Assembly: GCF_001305575.3 (NCBI RefSeq)
Contig: NZ_CP012373.2
Coordinates: 2,862,261-2,926,260 of the forward strand
Direction: 5' to 3'
DNA length: 64,000 bases
Origin: Beggiatoa leptomitoformis
GTDB taxonomy: Bacteria; Pseudomonadota; Gammaproteobacteria; Beggiatoales; Beggiatoaceae
Shown: piece after piece, positions 43,034 to 53,565 of the stretch
How positions within the stretch are numbered: the first letter of the stretch is position 1
How the letters are laid out: every line of letters begins with the position of its first letter
Translations under genes and position numbers: made by a program
Notes under the pieces: generated by a model
Told to the model about the DNA's origin: nothing
Seen by the model: the letters and a program-made list of their open reading frames with translations, nothing else
Databases searched by the model: none

Positions 43034-46000
43034 ATGTTAAAAATGTCTCCTGTTCAGTCAATATTATTAATTTTAAAAAACGCGCCATTATGGTGGATAC
43101 GATTTTGGTTGCGTCCATTGGAAATACAGGGGCAGATGAGACAAAACGGGTGGGTTACATTCTTGACTGCACTTTTAAGTGGTTTGTTATGGGGGGGAGT
43201 TTTAGGGAGTATTTTCTGGTTACAAACGGATAATTTACACTCTATTTGGATTACTGCAATTACAGTGGCAACTGCATTTACATTTATGTTCACATTTGTA
43301 ACTAAAGGTACATTTGCCTTCATGGTCGTAGGTGCAGGAATAAGTGCATTCATAGGAGTATTTACAGGAGTATTTATGAGTGCATTCACTGGTGTTTTCG
43401 TAGGGATTTTTGCGAGTATAAGCTTAGGAGCTGGTGCATCTATAGGTATATGGATAATTGGCATTTTTGCAGGTTTATTATTTCCCTTAGTTTGGATTCA
43501 AACAATTAGCATCCTGACAGGTAGTATTATTCTAATATTTGGTTCGTGGATATTGTTTAGGATACATATTAAAGATTATCCGAAATGGGTAGTTATTTTT
43601 TTCGTAACTACTTGGTTAATAGGACTTCAGATAGTTACTTTTGCATCTTTTGTGCATTACCCGTTAGCAGAAGCAACTAACTTTATAAATATATTAACTA
43701 TTTCAGTGGGAGTTGGTTTTTTAGCAGGAATAGAACACTGTTATAAACAATCTGAATTTTTAACTAAATTAAGCATATTTTTTGCCATATTAGCTTCTTT
43801 TTTATGGGTGATTACTTTTACAGTAGCCACTTATCAACTAAAAGAAAAAATTATCATTTTAGTTTATTACCTAACAGTAACTCCATTTATTCTCAGTGGG
43901 TTACCATTCTACCCCCTAGTAGCCTTTTGGCATCGATATCAAACACAATTACACATTTTTAAATTATCTCAACTAGATAATTTATTGATGTTTCAATGGC
44001 AATCTTTTGCCTATCCCTTGCCCGCTTTTGAGCAGTTATTTCGCCATATTATTCAGCTCTATGATATAGAAACCTTATTAAAATTTATGGCTAATGCACA
44101 GCAAAAGTGCTTGCAACAGTCAACAATGGCGCGTGCTATGCGAAAATTGATTAATAGCCCAGAGTTAGCTATTGCGATTTGTGCAAAAATAACAACAAAA
44201 ACCAATTCTGATACCATTTTACAATTAGCGTTTATTAATCCATTGGGGCAAGCTATTGCCGTATTAATCCCAAAAAAAGAGGATGGGGAAACTCATCATG
44301 AAAATTCACAACCCGATAAATACACACTATTTCTTGCAAAACCATGGCAGAAAAATAATTTTTTATCTACTTTTTTGAAACAGCCAAATGATAATAAACT
44401 TGTTATAAATTCATTTGAACAGGTGAGTAAAACCTCAATATCTCATCGCCTTACTTACGCACTAGAACAACTAGAATCCTGCTTACATTATGAGCAAGCA
44501 AAAGAATTTAAAGCATTACTTTCAGCCCTGCACCACTACGCAAATATTAAAAACATCATAGAATTTGATGAGTTACGTTATCACCCACAAAACAGCCAAA
44601 CAACAACAGACTGGTTGAATCAAGGCTGGCAACTTTTCCCGATATTTCAAAATACTATTAATGAACTTACGCCTTATCGCCAATTTAATAACGCAAAATC
44701 GCGTCGGGATTTACTGAGACATTTAATTAAAAAAATAAAAAACAGAAACACACCACGACTATCAGATATTGCCTCTTATTGGGCAGATATAGGCAGGGAA
44801 ATCTATGAACAATGGATGGAAATTTTAGAAACAGCTATAGAGGAAGACCGCGATTATCTCAGTATTAACGTGACCATTCCAGAACAAACTTTTCTCGCTA
44901 ATGGACAACAACAAACGCTACAACTGCGTATTAGTAATACTAGCAACGTTATTGCTAAACGATTAATTTTAAATATTTTAACTTGTAGTGATGGTATTCA
45001 CTGTACAACTGAACATCAAACCTTTCCACTTATCTTAGAACGCCAAGCTACCCAAACGCTTACATTTACTTTTATCTGTCATCAATCGGGCGATTATGAA
45101 TTACAGGGTGAAGTTATCGCCGAAGCCTTGGATAATACGTTGTATCGAATCCGATTTAATACCCGTTTACATGTTGGTGTATTTGGCAAACCTTATATAA
45201 GACCAACTCACGCGCTCTATATCATCGGTTCGAGCATTGGTTCAAGCGAACGCTTTATCGGACGTAAAAAGCTGATTCAAACCCTAAAAGAGGCGTGGCA
45301 ACAAACAGATGATAAACCTGCTATTTTATTATTAGGACAACGCCGTATTGGTAAAACTTCATTGTTGAATCAATTAGAACGTATGAGTTTAGAAGAATGC
45401 CAGTTACTGCCTATTAAAATTGATGCACAAGCATGGCAAACTGAACGCGAGTTTTTAATGGCTGTTATAGATCGTCTTGCAAAAAAACTTAAAATTCCAT
45501 GTATTACTTTACCTGACAATGACTATCGCGCTACCTTCTCTTATTTTATTACGCATACCATTCATATCCCCTTAGCACATCAACGGATTTTACTCATGGT
45601 TGATGAAACAGAAGATTTATTTTCTGCGCAAAAATACTACGGTTCATTAGTTGGCTATTTACGAAGTATGATGCAAGGTCATGAATATCCGCTTTTATTA
45701 CTTTTCTCCGGTGCGCATAAACTAAAAGCCATTGCTAAACAAAAAGATTCTGTGTTTTTTAATACCACACAAGAATTTACTATTAGTTATATGAATTCCC
45801 ATGAAACCAGCGAGCTACTGACTAAAAACGCACAAAATTATTTAGAATTCAGTCAACTTAGCTTAGAAGTTGCCTATCAATTGACACATGGGCAACCTTT
45901 GTTATTACAAATGCTTGGTAATCAAATTATTGAGCAATTCAACGATTGTCTTGAATCCAACCAAACTCGTAGCATTTACGTAGATTACAACGACATTCAA

Positions 46001-46339
46001 CAAGCTGCGGATAAAGTTGCTAACGCAAAAGAAAACAAGGCATTTACCGAACATTGGGACAAAATCAGCCTTGTAACACAATCTGTTTTAGCTGTGTTTG
46101 CTGTAGAAAGTGATGAGGAAAACCACCCTTTTTTAGATATTGAGGTGTTAGACAGAGCCATTAAAGCTCATAAACTCTCCTTACAACGCCATGAATTAGC
46201 AGATATTTTGGATGATTTAACGAATGAAGAAATTTTGCAACGAACAGAATTAACCTATGGTTTTGTCGTCCCGCTTTATCGCCGTTGGATAAAATGGCGA
46301 CATCCACCCCAACAGGTTAGAGAACGCTATCCACAATAA
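43034..46339 (+). CDS. Large multi-pass membrane NTPase with Ig-like domain
   Basis: 1101 residues. The first ~300 residues form about 8-10 membrane helices, including a Gly/Phe-rich repeat-like stretch (ISAFIGVFTGVFMSAFTGVF). A soluble helical region (about 300-620) is followed by a beta-sandwich like CARDB/Ig (about 620-725, YLSINVTIPEQTFLANG). A P-loop domain then starts at 'SSERFIGRKKLIQTL', with Walker A GQRRIGKT near 768-775 and a Walker B 'ILLMVDETED'. The C-terminus is a winged-helix-like 'VLDRAIKAHKLSLQRHELAD'. No nuclease or TIR domain is seen. It is paralogous in its ATPase core to the gene upstream (19 bases apart) and probably works with it. The start could be ATG 43034 or 43043. 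The pair looks richer in A+T than the neighbouring genes (not counted). Confidence 0.75.
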   Translation: MLKMSPVQSILLILKNAPLWWIRFWLRPLEIQGQMRQNGWVTFLTALLSGLLWGGVLGSIFWLQTDNLHSIWITAITVATAFTFMFTFVTKGTFAFMVVGAGISAFIGVFTGVFMSAFTGVFVGIFASISLGAGASIGIWIIGIFAGLLFPLVWIQTISILTGSIILIFGSWILFRIHIKDYPKWVVIFFVTTWLIGLQIVTFASFVHYPLAEATNFINILTISVGVGFLAGIEHCYKQSEFLTKLSIFFAILASFLWVITFTVATYQLKEKIIILVYYLTVTPFILSGLPFYPLVAFWHRYQTQLHIFKLSQLDNLLMFQWQSFAYPLPAFEQLFRHIIQLYDIETLLKFMANAQQKCLQQSTMARAMRKLINSPELAIAICAKITTKTNSDTILQLAFINPLGQAIAVLIPKKEDGETHHENSQPDKYTLFLAKPWQKNNFLSTFLKQPNDNKLVINSFEQVSKTSISHRLTYALEQLESCLHYEQAKEFKALLSALHHYANIKNIIEFDELRYHPQNSQTTTDWLNQGWQLFPIFQNTINELTPYRQFNNAKSRRDLLRHLIKKIKNRNTPRLSDIASYWADIGREIYEQWMEILETAIEEDRDYLSINVTIPEQTFLANGQQQTLQLRISNTSNVIAKRLILNILTCSDGIHCTTEHQTFPLILERQATQTLTFTFICHQSGDYELQGEVIAEALDNTLYRIRFNTRLHVGVFGKPYIRPTHALYIIGSSIGSSERFIGRKKLIQTLKEAWQQTDDKPAILLLGQRRIGKTSLLNQLERMSLEECQLLPIKIDAQAWQTEREFLMAVIDRLAKKLKIPCITLPDNDYRATFSYFITHTIHIPLAHQRILLMVDETEDLFSAQKYYGSLVGYLRSMMQGHEYPLLLLFSGAHKLKAIAKQKDSVFFNTTQEFTISYMNSHETSELLTKNAQNYLEFSQLSLEVAYQLTHGQPLLLQMLGNQIIEQFNDCLESNQTRSIYVDYNDIQQAADKVANAKENKAFTEHWDKISLVTQSVLAVFAVESDEENHPFLDIEVLDRAIKAHKLSLQRHELADILDDLTNEEILQRTELTYGFVVPLYRRWIKWRHPPQQVRERYPQ

Positions 46340-46383
46340 TCTGATTTAATGATGTTTTTTACCGTGTTGCCCACCCTATCATT

Positions 46384-46758
46384 TTATTTCTCCCTCAAAA
46401 TCCTTGATAAATTAATCTCAATCCAATCAACCAGTAATTCTACCTGTTTGGCTAATTCTACGCCTAATTCTGTTAGGGAATATTCTACATGGGGTGGAAT
46501 AACAGGGTAGGCAGTACGCAAAATGAAGCCGTCGGCTTCTAAGGTTTGCAGGGTTTGAGCAAGCATTTTTTCGCTTACGCCATTTAATTTGCGACGTAAA
46601 TCACTAAAGCGATGCGTGCCTTGTAATAACGCAACTAGCGTTAAACAGCCCCAGCGGTTGGTAACGTGTTTTAAAATTTCACGAGAAGGACAGTCTTTTG
46701 AAAAAACTTCTCCGCGCATCATACGGGTGGATAGGGTGCTGGCATCAACTGTATTCAT
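46384..46758 (-). CDS. HxlR family transcriptional regulator
   Basis: 124 residues. The segment 'CPSREILKHVTNRWGCLTLVALLQGTHRF' holds the conserved Cys of HxlR/QorR proteins followed by the first helices of the winged helix; 'LNGVSEKMLAQTLQTLEADGF' is the recognition region. The Cys may be a redox switch, as in QorR and HypR. The gene is divergent from an NmrA-type NAD(P)H-binding protein, with a palindromic operator between, the same arrangement as YtfH/QorR with QorB. A regulator of quinone or electrophile stress is inferred. The ATG at 46756-46758 gives the expected length. Confidence 0.92.
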   Translation of the reverse strand: MNTVDASTLSTRMMRGEVFSKDCPSREILKHVTNRWGCLTLVALLQGTHRFSDLRRKLNGVSEKMLAQTLQTLEADGFILRTAYPVIPPHVEYSLTELGVELAKQVELLVDWIEINLSRILREK

Positions 46759-46764
46759 GACACT

Positions 46765-46797
46765 TACCTTTTAGTACGTACTTACAAAAAGTAAGCA
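46765..46797. promoter_or_regulatory. Palindromic HxlR operator
   Basis: The 10-bp perfect palindrome AGTACGTACT (46773-46782) is flanked by CTTAC at 46763-46767 and GTAAG at 46791-46795. It lies between the divergent HxlR and NmrA-type genes, close to the HxlR start, and resembles operators of the QorR class. Confidence 0.55.
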
Positions 46798-46850
46798 TAG
46801 CAATTATTATCTGTTCCTACCATTTTTAAATCATACAAAGAGGGTTGTTT

Positions 46851-47699
46851 ATGATTATCGTGACAGGGGCAACAGGTCAATTAGGTCGTTTAGTCATTGC
46901 TTCATTACTGCAAAAAGTACCTGCAAGCAGTATTGTGGCGGTTGTACGTAATGTGGAGAAAGCACAGGATTTGGTCGCGCTGGGGATAGCCGTGCGCTAT
47001 GCCGATTATAATCAGCCCGCAACGTGGAAAAGTGCATTAGTGGGGGCGGAGAAACTGTTGTTAATTTCTTCTAGTGAAGTGGGTCAGCGGACTCAGCAAC
47101 ATCGTACCGTTATCGATGCGGCAAAGCAGGCAGGTGTTAAGTTGTTGGCTTATACCAGCTTATTACATGCAGATACGTCGCCGTTGGGTTTAGCAACCGA
47201 GCATCAGGAAACGGAAAAATATTTGCGTGCTTCTGGTGTGCCTTTTGTGATTTTGCGTCATGGTTGGTACACAGAAAACTATACCGTATCGCTAGGCAGT
47301 GCTATTGCGCATGGGGCTATTTATGGATGTGCAGGCGAGGGGTTGATTGCGTCGGCAACACGGGCGGATTATGCCAAAGCGGATGCGGTAGTGTTGACAA
47401 GTGCGAATCAGGCGGGGAAGGTGTACGAGTTAGCGGGCGATAGTGCTTATACGTTGTCAGCTTTGGCTGCTGAGGTGTCACGGCAAACAGGGAAATCTAT
47501 TAATTATGTGAATTTGTCGCAGGGTGATTATCAAGCGGTGTTAGTCAAGGCGGGCTTGCCCGAGGGGTTTGCACATTTGTTAGCGGATTCAGATACGGGT
47601 GCATCGCAAGGGGCATTGTTTGATGAGGGGCATCAGTTAAGTCAGTTAATTGGTAGCGTTACAACGCCATTAAGTGTGGCGGTCGCGACCGTTTTATAG
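46851..47699 (+). CDS. NmrA-type NAD(P)H-binding protein (QorB-like)
   Basis: 282 residues from the ATG at 46851 with AAAGAGGG about 6 nt upstream; an extension to TTG 46845 has no support. The Rossmann motif 'VTGATGQLGRLVIASLLQKV' opens the protein, and 'LLAYTSLLHADTSPLGLATE' and 'ILRHGWYTENY' follow, as in QorB/YtfG-type quinone reductases. The usual YxxxK of short-chain dehydrogenases is absent, normal for the atypical NmrA group. Activity may be NADPH-dependent quinone reduction. The divergent HxlR regulator with shared operator is the same pair as qorB/qorR. Confidence 0.9.
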   Translation: MIIVTGATGQLGRLVIASLLQKVPASSIVAVVRNVEKAQDLVALGIAVRYADYNQPATWKSALVGAEKLLLISSSEVGQRTQQHRTVIDAAKQAGVKLLAYTSLLHADTSPLGLATEHQETEKYLRASGVPFVILRHGWYTENYTVSLGSAIAHGAIYGCAGEGLIASATRADYAKADAVVLTSANQAGKVYELAGDSAYTLSALAAEVSRQTGKSINYVNLSQGDYQAVLVKAGLPEGFAHLLADSDTGASQGALFDEGHQLSQLIGSVTTPLSVAVATVL

Positions 47700-47723
47700 T
47701 GTTGCAGGTGAGGCTGAATAGTG

Positions 47724-47746
47724 GGGTGGGCAGGATGCCTGCCCTA
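47724..47746. repeat. GGGCAGG-AT-GCCTGCCC palindrome
   Basis: GGGCAGG (47728-47734), AT, then CCTGCCC ending at 47744 form a tight hairpin between the convergent NmrA-type and acyl-CoA ligase genes. The 'GTGGGCAGGATGCCTGCCCTAC' form looks like a dispersed palindromic repeat, and could stop transcription from both sides. Confidence 0.55.
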
Positions 47747-47776
47747 CAATAAGTGAGTTGTGTTGTCTAAAGCTAT

Positions 47777-49585
47777 TTATTTTTCTTGATATAACAGGGC
47801 TATTTCTGCCGCGTGGTGTTGCATAATATTGCGTCGTTTTACCCTGAGTGTTGCCGTGAGTAAATCATCTTCAATACACCAAGCATCTAAAAATAGGGCG
47901 ACATGATGAATATGGTGATGCGCTGGTAATTGATATAAGTAGCTATTTATACGGTGTAATATCCGATTTTTAACAAGGGGGTTTTGTAGGTGGGTTGTGT
48001 CATCTGTTGTAATGCCTAATGTTGGTGCAATGGTTTGCCAAAGACTTTGATTTAAAACAACTAATGCACTTAAGCAAGGTTGTCCATCACCAATCACTAA
48101 CACTTGTTGAAAAAGCGCGTCATGTAAAATAAGATTTTCTATATCGGTTGGTGATACGCTGTGTCCATGTTGTAATACGATGACTTCTTTTAAATAGCCT
48201 GTAATATACCAATGCCCTAGCGCATCTTGCCGCGCTAAATCTCCTGTGTGTAACCATCCGTCTGCATCAATGGTATTTTCCGTTAAACTCGGATTATTCC
48301 AATAACCCAGCATTACACAGGCACTGCGGGTTAATAATTCTCCATTTTCAGCGAGTTTCATTTCTATGGTAGGCAATGGTATTCCGACACTTTCGGGAAC
48401 ATTGTTTTCAGGACGATTGACAGTTACAACCGTACTATTTTCAATTAATCCATAGCCTTGTAATAAATTTAGTCCTAAACCAATAAAAAAGCGTGAAACG
48501 GGCAACGGTAATGCTGTCCCCCCACAAACGGCAAGGCGTAAACGTCCCCCCAAACTCCGCAAAATGGGCATTGCAATGTATTTACGTAAAAAACCGCCTA
48601 GTAATAGGCTAGGATGCCATGCGGTGCGTTTTTGTTCATAACAAAATTGTCGCCACCCTATATTTAATGTGAGGTCAAATAGTCGGCGTTGAAACCAATT
48701 ACATTTATCTAAATTGTTGTAAATACGTTGATAAATTTGTTCGTAAATACGTGGTACAGAAATTAATACGGTAGGACGTAAAACAGCTAAATCAATCCCT
48801 AGTTGTGGAATTGAACGCGCAAAAGCAACAGGTGTTGCGGTATATAAGGGTAAATAGTAACCCGCGTTACGTTCCAATAAATTAGATAATGGTAGGAAAG
48901 ATAAGAATAAATCATCTGTTGTAAAACCGACGTGGCTTTGTGTTGCCGTTTCTACCAGCAGGCGAACATTGGTTAATAAATTTTGATGGCTCAACATAAC
49001 CCCTTTGGGTTTGCCTGTTGTGCCTGCGGTATAGACAATGGTCGCTAATTGGTCTGGTGCGGATTCTGAGGCTTGTAATGAATACAAGGCATTATTTTTT
49101 TCTAAGGGTAACCAGTTGGTTAGCGTTACTAAACGGGCATCACTAAAGGCGGATGTTGTCAGGGCTTGTGTGGTTACGATTTGTTGTACTGTGCGGAAAT
49201 GTTGACGCAGTGGATATAAGCGTTTCCATTGTAAAGAGCCTTCTAAGAGTAAAAATTTCGCGCCTACTTCTTCAATAATATGTGAAATATTTTCTGGGCG
49301 GTCATCTAGGTGTAGGGGGACAACAATCAAGCCTAATCCCAGTGCCGCTTGGTCAAATATGACCCATTCTGGGCAGTTATGTAGCAAAATCGCAACTCTG
49401 TCGCCTGCCTGTAATCCTGTTTGTGCAAAAGCAACTTGCCAACGAGCAACTTGTTCCGCAATCGCAGCCCACGTGTAAATATGCCAAACTTTTCTTTCTT
49501 TATCAAAAGCCTGATAGGCAACTTGGCGCGGGTTTTGGCTAACCCGTTGACGAAAAAGCGCGGGAATAGTTATTACCTGTGTCAT
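47777..49585 (-). CDS. Long-chain acyl-CoA ligase (AMP-forming)
   Basis: 602 residues from the ATG at 49585; a GTG four codons upstream is also possible and neither has a clear ribosome site. The P-loop 'YTAGTTGKPKGVMLSH' and 'LLQGYGLIE', 'GWLHTGDLA' and 'GYLKEVIVLQHG' are the A3-A8 motifs of the adenylate-forming family; the C-terminal Lys region reads 'TATLRVKRRNI'. The closest subgroup is the FadD15/long-chain type seen in membrane lipid remodelling and activation of fatty acids to acyl-CoA via acyl-AMP. No signal peptide. It is a lone gene with a palindromic repeat at its end. Confidence 0.92.
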   Translation of the reverse strand: MTQVITIPALFRQRVSQNPRQVAYQAFDKERKVWHIYTWAAIAEQVARWQVAFAQTGLQAGDRVAILLHNCPEWVIFDQAALGLGLIVVPLHLDDRPENISHIIEEVGAKFLLLEGSLQWKRLYPLRQHFRTVQQIVTTQALTTSAFSDARLVTLTNWLPLEKNNALYSLQASESAPDQLATIVYTAGTTGKPKGVMLSHQNLLTNVRLLVETATQSHVGFTTDDLFLSFLPLSNLLERNAGYYLPLYTATPVAFARSIPQLGIDLAVLRPTVLISVPRIYEQIYQRIYNNLDKCNWFQRRLFDLTLNIGWRQFCYEQKRTAWHPSLLLGGFLRKYIAMPILRSLGGRLRLAVCGGTALPLPVSRFFIGLGLNLLQGYGLIENSTVVTVNRPENNVPESVGIPLPTIEMKLAENGELLTRSACVMLGYWNNPSLTENTIDADGWLHTGDLARQDALGHWYITGYLKEVIVLQHGHSVSPTDIENLILHDALFQQVLVIGDGQPCLSALVVLNQSLWQTIAPTLGITTDDTTHLQNPLVKNRILHRINSYLYQLPAHHHIHHVALFLDAWCIEDDLLTATLRVKRRNIMQHHAAEIALLYQEK

Positions 49586-49727
49586 GCGGATACTCACTAT
49601 GGGGAAAAATGGCGATATCAGTGCGGGGAATGGAATTATAACGTAAGTGACCTGTTTAAGAGCAGGTTGCTGGTATTTTGATATTACGAAAAATAAGTGT
49701 AGTCGCGTTTGCTACGCTTATGCACGT

Positions 49728-50717
49728 CTAATGTCTTAAGTGTTTTGATAATTGTGTAGCACTTGCTGTTAAAAATCCAATGCCATAACTCAGGTGCAAT
49801 GTGATAAAAACCAAGGCGACTAAGCCAAACAATGATAGGGTTGTTTTATACGTTGTTTGCAGGGTAAAAATAGTGAGCGCGAATAGATAGCTAACAATAA
49901 CAGGTAATAATAGGTATAACCCCAAGCCATGATAAAAGCTGCTTAGTATGCCTATTAATAAACTGAGAACGAATAATGCGGGAATCAGGTGACGAATCGA
50001 TGTTGGTAGGGTGTGTTTGCGAATCACGCCAAATTTCCCATAGCCGTATTGAAAGTATTGTCGCCACAGTTTTTTTAAAGAATCTCGTGGATAGTAATAA
50101 GATTGAATTGCAGCCGTTAGATAAATTTTCCCTCCTTGTTTTATAAGGCGATAATTTAATTCATCATCTTCTGCACCAATCAAATTTTCATCATAATAAC
50201 CAATCGTAGTAAATACTTGGCGACGATATGCACCTAAATAAACGGTGTCGACATAGCCTTCTTGGTCGGTGTAATGAAATTGTGAATTTCCCACGCCAAA
50301 TAGGGATGTTGTCGCAAGTGCAATGGCTTGTGCAACGCGGTTTGTCGCTTTAATACGAATATGACCACCAACATTGTCTGCCCCTGTTTTGTCTAAGGCA
50401 GCAACACATTGTCTTATATAATCAGGCGCATATTCTGTATGACTATCCATACGAATTAAGTAATCCCCTTGTGCTATTTGAATCGCCATGTTCAAACTGC
50501 TAGGCGCGCTGCGGCGTGGATTGCTCAAAACGGTTAATTTAGGTATTTGTTGTTGATACGCTTTTAGTAGGCTGAAAGAAGTATCGGTGGAATGCCCATC
50601 CACCGCGATAATATCTATTGCCGCTTGTGGATAATCTTGTTGTTGAATAGATTGAAAAAGCAGGGGAAGAAACGATGCTTCGTTATAGACAGGGATTAAA
50701 AGGCTAACGGTTTTCAT
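49728..50717 (-). CDS. GT2 glycosyltransferase with C-terminal membrane helices
   Basis: 329 residues. GT-A fold: 'LIPVYNEASFLPLLFQSIQQ' opens, 'AVDGHSTD' and 'LIRMDSHTEYAPDYI' supply the nucleotide-sugar and metal sites (DSH in place of DxD), and 'LIGAEDDELNYRLIKQGGKI' is the ED/Q-R-like acceptor region. Three or four membrane helices (about 245-320) end the protein. The layout is that of ExoA/succinoglycan-type transferases that extend lipid-linked sugars. The substrate is unknown. The start ATG overlaps the stop of the cyclase gene by 4 bases (ATGA), implying coupled translation with a cAMP-forming enzyme, which is odd for an envelope sugar gene. Confidence 0.9.
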   Translation of the reverse strand: MKTVSLLIPVYNEASFLPLLFQSIQQQDYPQAAIDIIAVDGHSTDTSFSLLKAYQQQIPKLTVLSNPRRSAPSSLNMAIQIAQGDYLIRMDSHTEYAPDYIRQCVAALDKTGADNVGGHIRIKATNRVAQAIALATTSLFGVGNSQFHYTDQEGYVDTVYLGAYRRQVFTTIGYYDENLIGAEDDELNYRLIKQGGKIYLTAAIQSYYYPRDSLKKLWRQYFQYGYGKFGVIRKHTLPTSIRHLIPALFVLSLLIGILSSFYHGLGLYLLLPVIVSYLFALTIFTLQTTYKTTLSLFGLVALVFITLHLSYGIGFLTASATQLSKHLRH

Positions 50718-51790
50718 GTTGTTTGCCGTCCGAGTAAAAAATAGGTTTGCATTTCTCCTTTGCCTTTTATGTCTAATGTTCCACGTGATTCAAATGTAAA
50801 TTGGGTGTGCAGTTCTTGATAAATTGCATCGGATACGTGGATTTTATCTGGCAAACTGTGCGATTCCATGCGACTGGCGGTATTAACGGTATCGCCCCAT
50901 AAATCGTAGATAAATTTTTTCTGTCCAATCACGCCCGCAACAACCGCTCCCGAATGGAAGCCTATACGTAACTGTAAACTGCGTCCTGTTTCTTGGTTAA
51001 ATAAATGAATTTCATGCAACATTTCCAATGCCATTTCTGCCATATTCACAGAATGATGTGGCAACGCATGAGGAATTCCTCCCACAACCATATAGGCATC
51101 ACCAATCGTTTTAATTTTTTCTAAATCATATTTTTCTACTAAACGGTCAAAACGACAGAAAATATTATCTAATAAGCCAACTAATCCTTCAGGTGAGATG
51201 CTGGCGGAAAGTTTGGTAAAACCAACTAAATCAGCAAATAATACGGTTGCATTGGGATAACTATCGGCAATGATATTCGTGCCTTCTTTTAGGCGTTGCG
51301 CCACAAGATGGGGCAAAATATTAAGCAATAATCGTTCTGACTTGGCTTTTTCCGCCGCTAAAGCACGATAAGCAGCGACTAATTCATGATTTTTTTCTGA
51401 TAATTGAATATTTTGTAAATGTTCTATTTCTCGTTGTTGCACAATAGCCAGTAGCCGAAATAGTCGTAATATACGGACAAAACGAAGAAAAATAGCAAAA
51501 TGGGTACTGGGTAATAGGTAAACGGCAACGAGTAAAAAATCAAAAACATTCCATTTGTCTAGAAAAAACTGTCCAAATTGTCGTCCATACGTCCCGATAC
51601 GAATGATAATTTCTATTAAAAAAATGATAAAAATAATATGGTCTAACCAATAAAAAAGATGCCCGTAACTGTTAAGCAGCTCGGGATAACCTTCTAAGCA
51701 GACAAGAAAAACGGAAAAAAAGATAGTACCAATAATAAAGTTTTGAAATTCTTTAGTACGTTCAATTTTTCGACAGAACTCAACCAGCAT
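50714..51790 (-). CDS. Voltage-sensor-like domain fused to class III adenylate cyclase
   Basis: 358 residues. Residues about 18-118 form four helices of the ion-channel voltage-sensor type: S2 ending 'IFLIEIIIRIG' (E60, R64), S3 'KWNVFDFLLV' (N81, D84) and S4 'FLRFVRILRLFRLLAI' with Arg at 103, 106, 109 and 112, every third residue. No pore helices follow. A coiled-coil (about 120-165), 'LLLNILPHLVAQRLKEG', leads to the class III cyclase domain (about 180-355): metal Asp187 and Asp231, adenine pair Lys227/Asp296, and transition-state Asn303/Arg307. The K/D pair points to ATP rather than GTP. Membrane-potential control of cAMP is inferred. It overlaps the glycosyltransferase by 4 bases. Confidence 0.88.
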   Translation of the reverse strand: MLVEFCRKIERTKEFQNFIIGTIFFSVFLVCLEGYPELLNSYGHLFYWLDHIIFIIFLIEIIIRIGTYGRQFGQFFLDKWNVFDFLLVAVYLLPSTHFAIFLRFVRILRLFRLLAIVQQREIEHLQNIQLSEKNHELVAAYRALAAEKAKSERLLLNILPHLVAQRLKEGTNIIADSYPNATVLFADLVGFTKLSASISPEGLVGLLDNIFCRFDRLVEKYDLEKIKTIGDAYMVVGGIPHALPHHSVNMAEMALEMLHEIHLFNQETGRSLQLRIGFHSGAVVAGVIGQKKFIYDLWGDTVNTASRMESHSLPDKIHVSDAIYQELHTQFTFESRGTLDIKGKGEMQTYFLLGRQTT

Positions 51791-51977
51791 TTCTTGTCCT
51801 TTGTCTCAGTCGTTTATAATGGGAAAGAGATGAATAGGGATTTATTATCGCTGTAGTACGATTATCGATACGATAAATATTACCCGTTGTTTCCAGCCAT
51901 TTTTTAATCTAAAGAAAGCATGGAAACATCATTCAGTTTCTAGGATATTACCGAAGTAATCCTGATGTTGTACAGTT

Positions 51978-51997
51978 GGCGAATGCGTACATTCGCC
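51978..51997. repeat. GGCGAATG hairpin downstream of obg
   Basis: GGCGAATG (51978-51985), CGTA, CATTCGCC (51990-51997) is a perfect 8-bp hairpin about 30 bases past the obg stop. It has no T run on the minus strand. It resembles the inner part of 'GGGGCGAATG...CATTCGCCCC' palindromic repeats. Confidence 0.5.
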
Positions 51998-52026
51998 ATT
52001 CACTGGGGTGTCGTTTGTGCAACGAT

Positions 52027-53565
<1,539 letters not shown>

